Shown: positions 43,250 to 54,755 of the stretch, in pieces
How the letters are laid out: every line of letters begins with the position of its first letter
Position numbering within the stretch: position 1 is the first letter of the stretch
Source of the DNA: Gossypium raimondii
Taxonomy: Eukaryota; Streptophyta; Magnoliopsida; Malvales; Malvaceae
Reading direction: 5' to 3'
NCBI RefSeq assembly: GCF_025698545.1
Contig: NC_068570.1
Span: 55,075,924 to 55,139,923 of the forward strand
DNA length: 64,000 nucleotides
Position numbers and translations under genes: made by a program
The notes under the pieces: model-generated
Told to the model about the DNA's origin: nothing
What the model saw: the letters and a program-made list of their open reading frames with translations, nothing else
Database searches by the model: none

Positions 43250-43488
43250 TAAATTTTTCTTATCTAATTAAATTAATCGATTATAAAATTCAATTTTATT
43301 TTATTAAAATAAATTTAATAAATACTAAAAAAATTTGAAGCCCAATTTAAAACTTCATCAAGGCCCAAATATTATTAGCCCAAAATTCAACCCCACAAGC
43401 AGTCTATTTTGCAATTCTTAAAAAAAAAAAAAAAAACCCTAAACCCCTAACGTCTCTCTAAAAAACTTACCAAATTTCCCAAAAAATC
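43250..43488 (+). promoter_or_regulatory. Promoter and leader of ELP6
   Basis: This compact 239 bp interval lies between the fold-back element and the start codon. It includes an A-run and a telo-box (aaaccctaaacccctaacg at about 43436-43454) typical of plant translation-related genes. No TATA box is obvious. Confidence 0.5.
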
Positions 43489-45623
43489 ATGAACCAGAGA
43501 TCTTCGAACCTACTGGATGAAGCCTTAGGGCTAGACCAGGTCATCGAGCCATGGCCCCTAAGGGGTCGAGTAGTGGCAATAGAAGACCAAGTCGAGACCA
43601 GTGGGTCGTTCGTTCTTCACCATCTACTTAAACGCTCTCTTTCTCCAAATTCCTCTAATGTTACCATCTTCATCGCTTTCTCTCAGCCTTTCTCTCATTA
43701 CGATCGTATCCTTCGGAAACTGGTAAGTATCTTCCTCCATTGAAGCCTTACTTAATTTTCTCTCATTACGATCGTATCCTTCGGAAACTGGTTACCTTTT
43801 CTATGAGTTCATAAGATTTGCATTAGCACTTAAATGCATAAGTCTTGAATTAATTATATTACGGTTTCTGTTTGACACAAGGTATAAGTTCCAGGGTCCA
43901 ATTTTTCAGAGAGGATACGAAGTGAGGGATGAAAACCATGTTTTCTTGGTTATCATGCAGTGGGTTTTTTCTTGGAAATGTTGTTAATATTATTTGGTTT
44001 TGTTGTCCATTTGTTGAAATAGGGATGCAACTTGGTATCACAAAGGGATAACAGTAGATTCTTTTTCTTTGACATGCTTAAGTTGCAGTGTCCAGGTGAG
44101 AAAAAAAATCTGGTAAAATGATTCTTGCATAACTTTCTGCATGAATATTCTTTGTTTAAATGAGAAATCATTTAAATGCTGATGTTGATTCTGAATTTGG
44201 ACAAAGTATATGAGCTGAAATTTGACGGAACATATGTCTTCGATATAAGAAATTCTTTTGTTGCTTTATTTGTCTACATGTTTGTACTGTCAGATTTTAG
44301 GATTTCAAGACTGCAATAGATGGTTTTCCATTAACGTTGTTATTAATTTTACTTGTTTGCGCTAATGTTAAGTGTATAAAGATTAAATCACTCAGTTCTA
44401 TGATACATGGATTGAATTACATATTCGATCATAGTTCAGTAGTTCACGGACTGCATTAATTTATCTTTTTATGTTTGTGATTTCTGTTTATGGTCTTCTT
44501 TATTGTTTTATCTTGATGAGTTTTTCAATTTGTTTGATTAGATGGAGATGAAGGAATAACTCCTGAAGGTGGACTCATTGCATTGTATGGGAAAATACAT
44601 AAAACCATTTCAGCTTTGCCTGAGATTAGTTGGAAAAACGTTTCCATTATCATTGATGACTTATCTCTTATGGAGGTGGCTGCAAATGGCTCTTCAGATT
44701 ATGTCTTGGATTTCTTGCACTATTGCCGCACTTTAACATCTGAGTTTGTAAGATAATACCTTGTTTCCCCTCATTTTGTCTTATATTTTTCTTGAAATAT
44801 CCTTGTTCAATACTTGTGTCCAATGCCTATTCTGAAATGGATATGGGGATTTGATCCTCTAAGGGTTCTCCAAATACATAGAAAATGCGCCCCCCCCCCC
44901 CCGGCGAATATACTCATCAGAAACACATACTTATATCCGACACTCTCACTTGAATTTAAGTAGCATAAATTTTGTCTATCTTTGACCCTCTATTCTTAAA
45001 TTTTCTCTTGTTGAATCGTTGTTGTTAGGACTGTTCATTAATCACACTCAATCATGAAGATATTTATTCGAGTGAAGATAGGCCAACATTTTTTATACAA
45101 ATGGAGTACCTTGCAGACATTTTGATAAAGGCAGAGCCTTTGGCTACCGGTTTAGCAACCGATGTGCATGGACAGGTACCAAAATGCTATTCCTGTTTCA
45201 TTGTTGGATAATTGTGTCATTTCTATTATGTATTTATTTTTGTGGTTTACGGTTTAGAGTAACATAGACTACAATTGGAGATGCCATTGTTTCTTGAATA
45301 TAGACGTTCCTATAAAAATGGGAAATGTCTTGTCTGTCATTTAAACTATTGATTTACTATATTAGAACTTAGAAGTAGCGAATTAGGGTCTCATCGCAAG
45401 GTTTTTATCATGTTCAGTTGATGGTTTCGAGTAACAAGGTTATAATTGGAAATACAATTGTTTATTAAAAGTTCCTATAAAAATAGGAAATGTCCTACCT
45501 CTGAATGTGGTTTTTATCACGTTGCAGTTGACAGTTTCGAACAAGGGTCGGAACAAGGTTAGTAATTTCCATTTCAAGGTCAAGGAAAATGTTGTCGAAT
45601 GCTTCTACCCCGGAAGAAGCTGA
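43489..45623 (+). CDS. ELP6: Elongator complex protein 6
   Basis: This is a subunit of the Elp4-Elp5-Elp6 RecA-like ring of Elongator, which is needed for wobble-uridine modification of tRNA and linked to transcription. The five exons are 43489-43722, 44023-44095, 44542-44747, 45029-45175 and 45528-45623, giving 251 codons plus a stop, close to other plant ELP6 proteins. Recognisable parts are the start [15 protein letters not shown], the segment [54 protein letters not shown], and the C-terminus [17 protein letters not shown]. There is no P-loop, as expected for ELP6. The 5' splice site of intron 1 lies in a 68 bp-period duplication. Intron 3 has a fold-back repeat with a 13-base C run. Confidence 0.92.
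43689..43795 (+). repeat. Duplicated exon 1 end of ELP6
   Basis: tctcattacgatcgtatcct and the following ttcggaaactggt occur at 43693 and again at 43761 (period 68 bp). The first copy continues as gtaagt (used donor), the second as gttacc (poor donor). Confidence 0.88.
44781..44970. repeat. Fold-back repeat copy (ELP6 intron 3)
   Basis: It carries the family phrases ttcaatacttgtgtccaatg, gatcctctaagggttctcc and acacatacttatatccgac, and ends taagtagcataaattt. A C13 run sits at 44890-44902. Confidence 0.6.
45245..45505. repeat. Tandem duplication in ELP6 intron 4
   Basis: A segment with gagtaaca..ataattggaaat and gttcctataaaaatgggaaatg occurs at about 45255-45340 and again at about 45427-45500. 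The copies are about 170 bp apart. Confidence 0.65.
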
Positions 45624-46555
45624 GGTTGATGAAACCTGAAACTAGTAACAGGCTTGAAGGTTATGGTTTTTCATTCGATAGTCGTAGATGATGAAACAAA
45701 GGAAACCTTAGATGGTATTAGAGAAGATATCATGAAAAAGTTCCCTTTGTTGGGAAAGAAACTCAGCCCTTTTGTTGCATCTATTATTAATGTGCATCTG
45801 TTAGTTTTGCTGAAGATGTGGGTTCCGGCTTTCATTAATCCCTATTATGTTAGTGTATTTTATTGGGTTATAATCATGTCTAAGGTATTTTATATTTGTA
45901 TAAATTTTGATATATTTATAATTATGGTTGAGAATAAGAAAAGAGAAAATTGAAAAGCGGTTCAAACTATAGTGATCAATTCGATTTCGATTTAATTTGT
46001 ATTGAATTTGATTCAGTTTTATTTTGGTAATAATTAAAAACTTTTTAAAAATGAACCATGAGATATGGTATGATGGTTCTTTATCTCATCCTTGGGGGAT
46101 TCGATCTTTATTTAGGAGAATGGAGCATATTTTATGATTAGTTGTTTACTTTTTCGAAGAGGATTTTTGGCGAAGAGATTAGTCATTACTATTACTATTA
46201 ATGGTAGATATCCTGGTTTTGACTAAAAAATATTTTTAAAATATGATGAATAAATAATTATTTTAATGGTTAATAAAAGATAGGAGTATTTTGTAATATT
46301 TTTTAAAAAATTTATTAAAAATAGCAAAGGACTTAAATGATTAACAGTTGTAGGGAAGAAAAGGTAAATATAAATTTAGTATAATTTTAATTTATTTGTA
46401 GGTATTTTTTACGGGAATGGTAGAGTTATTAAGTGGGTATTTATTTAGAAATCCAACAAATTTTAAAAATTGATAAAAAATTTTGGACAAATTATTAATG
46501 TTAGTAATAAAGTATAAACGAGTTTTTTAATCCAGATAATACAAAAACAATAACT
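45624..46555. other. ELP6 3' region and AT-rich spacer
   Basis: The ELP6 3'UTR begins here. A 99-codon frame at 45654 does not resemble a protein I know and becomes hydrophobic low-complexity; I treat it as 3'UTR. The rest is AT-rich and featureless. Confidence 0.45.
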
Positions 46556-46559
46556 AAAT

Positions 46560-46745
46560 ATCAAAATGATATTCCCATGATATTATTTATCAAAATGATA
46601 CGAAGTAAATAGTGTTGAGGGGTGGAGGGTTGCACCACCATTTTTTTCCCACCAACAATTTCCCAGCATTAGGCTATATTTTGATTGAAAAAAATATATA
46701 TTTAAATGGTGGAGGGATAAGGGGTGGCGACACTTGTATTTTCTA
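46560..46745 (+). repeat. Left terminal inverted repeat of the MULE
   Basis: It matches the right end (53505-53702) in inverted orientation with many differences. Key shared words are aaatgata, aaaaatatatatttaaatgg and gtggaggg. Confidence 0.65.
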
Positions 46746-46784
46746 CTAATAAACATGTGAAAACTGGATTAAAATACAGGTTGG

Positions 46785-46893
46785 AGGGGTAGAGGGCATG
46801 TGTCAGGCGACACCCAGGTGGAGAGTATGTGTTAGGTGGCACCCAAGCCTAGAGTGGACGGGTGTTGTCAGGCAACACCGGGCCTTATTTAAA
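46785..46893 (+). promoter_or_regulatory. Subterminal repeats and TATA-like box of the MULE transposase
   Basis: Three related words occur in about 85 bp: tgtcaggcgacaccc, tgttaggtggcaccc and the palindrome-like ggtgttgtcaggcaacacc. They are followed by tatttaaa at 46886. This layout fits transposase-binding subterminal repeats next to the transposase promoter. Confidence 0.5.
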
Positions 46894-47055
46894 CGATGTT
46901 TTCTTGAACGGTTTAGCAGATAAGAAGAGAAGAGGAAAAAAAATTATAGAAGAAGAGAAAACAAAGAATCTGTAAGGTTAGTACAGTATGAATTGCATTT
47001 TTTTTCAAATAATTTATTGAGAAATTTATTTATTTTTATAGATTTAGTATTAAAG

Positions 47056-49751
47056 ATGGATAATCAGTTCTTCATATGCGTTTATTTCGATGGAGTAATT
47101 TTAACAACAATAGTTGGATGTATATTTGAATGTCGCCAACAAATAACAATGAGATTTAATATAAATGTGTCTGTTGATGATATGAAAGCAATGATCAGTG
47201 TAAAAATTGTTAGACATTGTGGGAGGAGAATCTTAAAACTATTCTACAAATTCTCAATTTTGACAAATTCCATCAAATTCATCGAGATGGAACTTTTTGA
47301 TAATGAAGACGTGGAGATAATGATCGCACTTTATTTCCAAAATCAGGGTGGCTACACTGAATCGATTCAGTTGTTTGCTGAGTTAGCTAATGTGGAGTCA
47401 GCTGAAAATTTCACTCCATTAAGTGAAGAACATGGAATTCAAGATCCGTGTATGGAGGCTCCGAGAGCGCCTGTTGATAGGCAATCGACTATACGTAGGT
47501 TCGACATCGATTTTAATACTCCACTTGCTTCTGAGAACCTTAACTCGGGTCCCCGTTTATAAATACATCTTGTGGTGATTAAGACTGATGCAAATGGTAA
47601 TGATGGATATGATAATAATGGTCCTTCTAATCACTAGGTTGAAGATTATAGTGATTTCGATCTAGACAATATCCCGAATGATATCAACAACGAAGGCGCG
47701 AATGACGATGAAAATGTTAACGCGTCTTCAGTCGGGAACTTAAGTCGAGGCATTATCATATGCAATAATCTTGGGGTCCACATGTCGGTTGTAGATCCCG
47801 ATACGGCTCATGCATCTGAGTTTTTAGAGTACCCCAATATACCATTTGCTCACCAATTGGCCGTAAATCCTGAATGTAAGGAGTTGTTTGTGGGCCAAAA
47901 TTTTGTAACCAAGGAAACTGCGTATTTGTCATTAAGCGGTATAACATGGATGTGTCGATTGACTACAAAGTCGTCATGTCTAAACCGACATTGTATATTG
48001 GAAAGTGTTGGAGGCCTACATAAGAGTGAAATTGATGGGTACGAGCCGCATTTATCCAGAGGTCACAAATGTGGGAGATCTGGAGATTTGTTGGGCCTCA
48101 CACATGCACTTCTACATGTATGACACAAGATTACCACAAACTTGATGCAAAAACTATCTGCAACTGCTACCAATGGTGAAGGACATGCCGACCATTCCTG
48201 TTTCGGTACTAATTGTAAAATGCAAGAACGATTCCAATACCGAGTGTCATACCAGAAAGCATGGATTGCTAAACAAATTACCATAGAGTAGTTTTACGGA
48301 GATTGAGATCCGTCATACAATGAACTACAGGGGTGGATAGTCACTATGCGGGAGTATGTGGCAGGGACTGTCATTGATTTACAAACATGAACTTATTATG
48401 GCCCAAATGATCAACTACAACTGAGAAGAAAAATTTTTCACTAGTTGTTCTAGACGTTCGATCCATGTGTGCGAGTCTTTCCCCACTGCGAACCACTTAT
48501 GCAAGTTGATGGAACCTAGCTATACATAAAATATATGCAGGTCCTACTTATTGCGATTGCTCAAGACAGGAATTGGAACTAGCTCTCGATAGCGTTTGTC
48601 ATTGTGGAGTCGGAGAACATGGAATCATGAGAATTCTTCTTGATGAACTTGCGGACATATGTTGTTGGAGAAAATAATATTTGCATCATATCTTGTAGAT
48701 CGAAGAGAATAATTGTCGCAATTAGGAATTTCGGTGGTTCGTGGAGATTCGTTTATAGCATCCGACACATCGCCTCACATTGCCTCTAACTTCTACTGAA
48801 ACTATAAAAATGTAGACTGGCGAAAACAAGAAGTGAACATGGGTAATTTTTAGTTTCAACATATTTTTTAAATGTTCTTAATACTTCCACAAATTAATTT
48901 GAAAATGTAATGTGTCTTTTTAAAATACATACACAGTGTACGAGCTAGAACAACAACATTTCAGGTAACGATTAACTAGGCTTTAGGGTGATATGTACTG
49001 TGAAATGACTACTACTTTTCGAGAGTGGTTGGGTACCATGAAGTCTTGGCAATGAACTCAAAGTTTCGATGATGGGTCTTGATATGCTCATATAACCACA
49101 AACCTGGTAAAGACGGTTTACTCTGTCTTGAAGAGAACACGACATCTACTAATTTCATCTATTTTTCTAGCTACGCTCTATATGCTAGCAACCTTAATGC
49201 CAATAATGAGGCTGAAACAAGTAATGGATACGAACCATCAGAGAGAGATGTCGATGAATGTAGAAATATATTATTGACAGTTAGAGACTTTCCAAATTAT
49301 AAAGTCCATTGGCCGTGGACCCAGTATCCCACTTAGGTCCTACAGAGTTGATCTCTGAAACAGACGGTGCAATTGCAGGAAGTTCCAAACACTTCATTAC
49401 CATTGTACGCATATCGTTGCATCTTGTGCTCACACATTGATCAATGTTGAACAATATATCGATAAGGTGTACACTCTGGAACATACATTGCGTATTTGGG
49501 GAAACGAGTTCCCTGTCTTGTGTGATTTGTCTACATGGAAAGTGCCTTCGCTGACTTTCAAGCTTGCCCCAGACAATGGGTTACGTAAGAAGCTAAAAGG
49601 TCACCCGCAAGTCACTAGGATCCATGGTGAAATGGACATAAGAGAGAAAACCAACTTAAAACTTTGTGGTTTGTGTAGAACAACTAGTCATAATCGGGCT
49701 AAATGCCAGTATCGAACTTCCCATATTGGACAATCGACTCGATTGAGTTGA
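47056..49751 (+). pseudogene. MULE (MURA-type) transposase, degenerate
   Basis: It starts with a recognisable N-terminal domain (FFICVYFDGVILTT, MKAMISVKIVRHCGRRI). A DNA-binding segment lies near 48000-48250 and the catalytic core remnants near 48480-48830. After a probable intron (about 48842-48939), a SWIM zinc finger (CNCRKFQTLHYHCTHI) lies near 49345-49395 and a final CCHC knuckle (CGLCRTTSHNRAKC) near 49668-49710. The longest open piece is the first, to the stop at 47560. Everything after is scattered over all three frames with many stops, so no active enzyme can be made. The domain order is that of plant Mutator-like transposases. Confidence 0.85.
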
Positions 49752-50163
49752 ATATAAATTAATGTATTCCATGTTTAGACTTTTATTAATTTTTTATTAT
49801 GATGGAATTTTCATATTTATATTTTAGGAACAACACAGCTATATTACATCTTTCAACACCACTTAAACATTATATTGTTTTCAAAAAAGTCAAAATTTTA
49901 TTTTGTTGGAAAAAGTCTGATTTGAAAACGGTTTTCTTGCATAGTAGAAAGTTGAAATTTTGAAAAGCAACCTGATTTTTTATATTTATAGCAATAAACC
50001 TAAATCGAATTTGTACATACGTTTTTGGATAAACAGATCCTTGATGTTTTTCGGTTTTAAACCAAATGATATTCTCCGCAATTTTCATACCATAAGCTAC
50101 TTCGAATGTGGATTCGAACAAATTGAATTAAAGCACAGAACTAAAAAAAAAATTCTTTTAAGG
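49752..50163. other. Non-coding spacer inside the MULE
   Basis: This is AT-rich sequence between the transposase remnant and the LTR-like insertion. Short frames on both strands have no family resemblance. Confidence 0.45.
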
Positions 50164-52022
50164 TGAAAATGAAAATTCTCTCTTTTTTAATAGAAACTAA
50201 TAGAATTATTATTCTGAAAAATATGTTTATAAGTTGAGAATAAACTATCTATCTTTCGACAGAATAACAATCTCTCTAAAATTTGTAAATAGCTTTATCG
50301 ATATCATCTATTTATAGGAAGATAAGGTAGAACCCTTGTAGAGTTGTAGAAGTTTATTTCCACTAGAAAAATAATATTCTAGTTTGCCTAGGATATAGGG
50401 GGTGGCAACCCTAGTTAATGACACTAGGGTTTTGTCGTCCCACCTCCTTACATGATGGGTTTTAGGCCTCTCTTACATCGGGTCCAATTACGAGTACTTC
50501 CTAGATCTTTTTGACCTGATACTTTGTAATATGATAGAACTTGATTCAGTTTTTCTATTTCTCAAAATAAAATTTAATATCTACATATTAAATAATTTTA
50601 TCATCCAAATTTTATCTCGATAAAATTTTAATGATTTACCTCCAGTAAAATTAAAATTCATTCAATATGTTACAACTCAACATGTTTACTATGACCGAAT
50701 GATTTATTTTCATTTTCAAGCTTCAAAACAGTCCAAAAACATAAACTCATTATTCCATAATTTTTTAATTAATCCTATATAGGCTTGTAAGCTTTCATTT
50801 TCATTTCTATTTCTATTTTTGGGTACCTACATTCATTTCCAAATGATTCCATTTCAAGAAAACTATAATCATTCCTGAATGTTTCCCATTTATCTTTTTC
50901 TATTCATTCTATTCATTTTTATTCAAACACGCAATTTATTTCTGGTTTTAATAAGTTATCTGAGGGACTGATTGGACATATGTGGTTGAGGCTCAAATGA
51001 TGTATGATCAAGTTTTGGCTTTTCACCTATTAATTAAAAACTCATTTAGTCACGAAGTCATTCCACTATAGTATCGTAACTAAGTTCTCCCTAACGACAT
51101 ACCATTACGAAAACAACTATTTAGTGCTCGTCCAATGACATTGTTATAAATGTGTTACCCTCATAGGATATCCTTAGTCTCTTTGGGATAATATTCATTC
51201 TCCTAATATATGATCATATTTTATCTTATGGTAATCATTATATCTTCCTTCATGAAAAGTCAATCACTATCAAATAGTGATCAAGTCATCCATCACAAAG
51301 ATGGACGATCCGTGACCACATTTACTTTTCATCAACCATGCAATGCCAATAAAATGACATCATTTACCCATTCATTAAGATATGAATTCCATTATTGTGA
51401 ATGTTGCTACATACTACAAAAGTCGTACACCCAACGCACTAGCTTTCGGTTTCTTATCTATTTAAACTCAGGCTTTTACTTACATCAAAGTGTACAAGTC
51501 ACACATATATAGTCCGCCATCCACTCATGATTTAGGTACGTCACACTATAAACGTCACAAGTAAATAAATTCATAAACAGATTCAGAATCTATTTTGTTT
51601 GGGTTTTGTCCGATGTACTGACAGTCTAGTTAGTCACATTTATGTCTCTATCTTCTGGGAGTCATCCACTTCGATGTCCAAGATAAGACATTTCTCCAAT
51701 TGGACATGATGGACGACATGTTAGTCTTTCAATCATTTTGTTCATTTTCTATTAGACTAATGGCATGTTTAAGTTCGTCTACTAATAAAATTTGTCTTTC
51801 TGTACTACGATCCGACCACGTAATACCGCTTTGTATTGCTTAAACATTTAGACAACCAATGAGCAACATTTGCTTCTATTTTGCTTTGCATGCAAAAAAC
51901 ATGTGAGGATAATATATAAATTATTAATATAATTCATGAATAATTTTATTAACCAATCTATTTGAAAAAAATTACAAGTGTATTTAGACGAAAGTACTAC
52001 ACTCAGGGCACCAGATCCAACA
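50164..52022 (-). mobile_element. LTR-like insertion inside the MULE, ~1.86 kb
   Basis: Read on the minus strand it starts at 52022 with tgttggatctggtgccctga, a typical plant LTR start, and shows no coding domains over about 1.8 kb. The other end is probably near 50164 (ending ttttca on minus), but no target duplication supports this. It may be a solo LTR or a non-autonomous element. Confidence 0.5.
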
Positions 52023-52280
52023 TATTAAAAAAAAATTTAAGTCAAAAAAATTATATGTTTCCTATTCATAATCATTAAAAATTACAAAAGATTTAAATGA
52101 TTAGTTTAGTATAATTTAATTAATATAAACTTGAAATTTTAAATTACAATTACAAACCACATCCAATAAATATAATGCAACACATGCTAAAATTGATGGT
52201 TTGATGGTGTGCTTCGAAGGATAAACCGTTGTGGTGTCCGATGTTGGCTTTGAGGGTGCTCGCGACGGTTATTGTTACAC
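52023..52280. other. Spacer between LTR-like insertion and PMD remnant
   Basis: This is AT-rich and short, with nothing recognised. Confidence 0.4.
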
Positions 52281-53030
52281 TCACTCGGAACATCGTTCAT
52301 AACATCCATCGAGAACCTTGAGGTATGGTAAACATACTCGAGAAATCGTATGTCCCAAAGGTTTACCTAATAGGGGTGGAATATTGGGTGGTAATGGGCT
52401 GAAGATATCAAACATCATCAATGATCTTGAATTCGAATTATCAAAACTGGAACTGGGAATCTCCGACTGATCTGCGTAGCCTGACGAGCCCAAAAAATAA
52501 TTACCTACCCCCAAGTCCGGATGATAAGAACTACCCACAGATTCTGTATAAGACTGCTTAGGTTCAGGTGCCAGTTCCTGTTCAAGTGCAGGAGGCGGTT
52601 GTGGCAGGCAGTGGGAGAAGTGCCTTAATCGTTGCATGTATGGAGGGACTAGCATCGATTGCCCACCAAATAAATATGATTTTCCATTTTTAATGTACCA
52701 ATGTTGGTACTCCTCTGAGGGCCATAAATCAAAAGCAAAATCCATCCGAGGTTTCCACCCCATCCGATCGTTTACTTGTTTCCCAATTCTTGATGCTTTA
52801 ATGTCCAATTCTTTGCTTGTTCCCTCCTTCTTTTAATTTTGTGGACATCCCCCAAACTCTATGGAATATCCGAAATACATTGTATGCACCTGAATTGTCG
52901 TAGTACTCAATCCTCGTTGTACCACTCGACTGTTGAGAAATTCAATAGGGGTGCTTTCATGCACCACAAGTGTGAGTGGATGTGAGCAAATAGGGGAATA
53001 ACAGTCGCAACGTCCAGAAGGACTGTGACA
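52281..53030 (-). pseudogene. Plant mobile domain (PMD, MAIN/MAIL-like) gene remnant
   Basis: On the minus strand, the region 53030-52840 keeps the pattern of the PMD C-terminus (a WCMKAPLLNF-like start, FSTVEWYN, VLRQFRCIQ). It has stops in frame and then runs into an open frame of 175 codons (52808-52281). That frame continues with RMGWKPRMDFAFDLW, YQHWYIKNGKSYLFGG and a Pro/Ser-rich tail typical of PMD proteins. The main PMD domain upstream is missing or unrecognisable. PMD proteins (Arabidopsis MAIN, MAIL1) act in the nucleus in transposon silencing and development, and related copies occur in transposons. It is a relic. Confidence 0.7.
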
Positions 53031-53504
53031 TCTAGATAAACTGCATAATTAATAACATGGTTATAGTAACACGAGTCAAATAACATAAATAAAATAATTA
53101 CAAATAATAAAAATTACAAAAAGATAAATAATAACGTAATTACAAAAAAAAAATGCACCTTTAAACCTTAATCTACTGCTCCCCTCTCTTTCCAAAGTCA
53201 CAAAATAAGACAAATAGTTAGAATAACAAAACAAACAAATTAATAATATTTGCAAAATATTAATTAAAAATATACCTTTAAAGCATAAAAGGTAAAATAA
53301 CCTAAATCTTTCTTCTCTTCTTTTCTTTCTTTTTTTCTTTCAATAGCCATGGGACCAAGGTCTTTATGTGGGGTAAAAATTACCCCTGAAAAGGCCTAAA
53401 AATTGGGTTGATTGACTGAAAATCAGTCATAAATTTTTTTCCTGTCATCATCAGGTCACGTATAAACCTTTAACCTTTAACCTGTATATAACCCAATATA
53501 ATTT
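53031..53504. other. Right subterminal region of the MULE
   Basis: This holds AT-rich sequence and C/T runs (53300-53345), the former upstream part of the PMD gene. The fragment caatagccatgggaccaagg at about 53340 may be its lost start region. I see no intact frame. Confidence 0.4.
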
Positions 53505-53702
53505 TCATACAGGTGCTGCCGTATGCCTACCCTCCACCACTAAAAATATATTTTTAAGTTCATAACGGTCAAATGATTGGCTCAAAAAATTAGGGTATTG
53601 GCTCAAAAAATTAGGGTGGTGTTGCCACCTTCTCAGGCACCACCACCAGTCACTGTTGCGTTCATATCATTTCTGTAATTAATCAGATTGGGATATCATT
53701 TA
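53505..53702 (-). repeat. Right terminal inverted repeat of the MULE
   Basis: It is an inverted match to 46560-46745. It contains a 21 bp tandem duplication (ggctcaaaaaattagggt twice at 53579-53622) absent from the left end. Confidence 0.65.
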
Positions 53703-54755
53703 AGATATATATTTTATAATATTAGGGTTAAAAGGCTATAAACGGATAGTGATGCAAGCTCTTACTGTAAATGCCATTAAAGTTTTAACAATTCAATCAG
53801 TTTTTTTTTGTCTTAAAAATTTAATTAAAATTTAAATATTTAGGGCTAAAATGATAAAAGAAGAAGAAGAAGAAAGAAGGTCAAAGTGACAAAATTGGTA
53901 ATTAATGATATGGGCTATTTAACGTTGTTATGCTTTATCTTAACTAAATGTTTAAGGTTTAAAAATATTTTATAAAAATGATATAAACATTCCAACAATA
54001 ATATTTAGTTATAGTTTTTAATTTTGATTTTAAAATTTTTGTACTCGATGTTGAATTGATTCGTAACACTAATTCAATAAGTAATTTAACATTGGTATTA
54101 AAAAGATGTAGATATGAATTCAAATTTTCATTTCTATAATATCAAAATGTTTTATTTCAAATGAGTGAAAACCATATAAAAGTTTATAAAAGATATTTGT
54201 TAAATTCTAAACTTTTTTATTGACCATTAATTCAGTTAACCTTGTTGATGTTGTAAAAAACTTGGATTTGAACACATATTATCTTCTGAAATTAAAAAAA
54301 AATCAAAACATAATTCATTTTTCATTAAATCATTTTGCTATTTTTAAAATATTAAAATATCCATTAAAATGTTAAATTTTATATAATTTTTTAAAATTGA
54401 ATACTTTTAAAATTATTAAACTTTTTATACCATACTTAGAATTGCTCAAATCTCTCTCCCCAACTATTCAATAGAAAAATAAACATACTTTAACGTGTTC
54501 AAATTCACATCCTCCTATACTAACAATAATATTGATGTTAATCAAGTTAAAACTCAATAGACAAAAAATATTAAAGGTTAAGAATTAATATCTCGATTGG
54601 CATGGACATTATTGTCAATGCAAGAGGATGTGATTCGAGTGCGCTGAAGCGCATTATTCTCCTATTTATGGGTTTGGGAAGGACTATGGGTAGTTCTAGA
54701 CATTATCTCAAAAAGAGCGATCAAAGAAATCTTTTCAAAAAAATTAATATCTATA
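53703..54755. other. AT-rich spacer
   Basis: This contains a GAA run (about 53858-53875) followed by ggtcaaagtgacaaaattgg, similar to the sequence after the GAA run at 14024. A segment near 54590-54680 (gattggcatggacattattg) resembles 3' parts of plant repeats. No gene is seen. Confidence 0.4.

Larger units (their letters stand above)
46556..53702. mobile_element. Decayed Mutator-like element (MULE) carrying transposase and PMD gene
   Basis: Long, diverged terminal inverted repeats bound about 7.1 kb. The left end (46560-46745) and the reverse complement of the right end (53505-53702) share aaatgatat, then aaatgata(c/t)gaa, then aaaaatatat..ttta, then ggtggaggg, in the same order and spacing. 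Between them lie a + strand transposase remnant and a - strand plant-mobile-domain remnant facing each other, with an LTR-like insertion between. I could not define a 9 bp target duplication, so the exact outer borders are approximate. Confidence 0.68.

Noticed and set aside
44890-44902. C13 homopolymer as a functional element
   Set aside because: It sits in a decayed repeat in an intron; slippage or an assembly error is the simpler explanation.
45654-45953. 99-codon frame just downstream of ELP6
   Set aside because: It begins 30 bases after the ELP6 stop and matches no family I know; most simply part of the 3'UTR.
51210-51512. 100-codon frame
   Set aside because: It lies within the LTR-like insertion, on the strand opposite to its orientation, with no recognisable domain.
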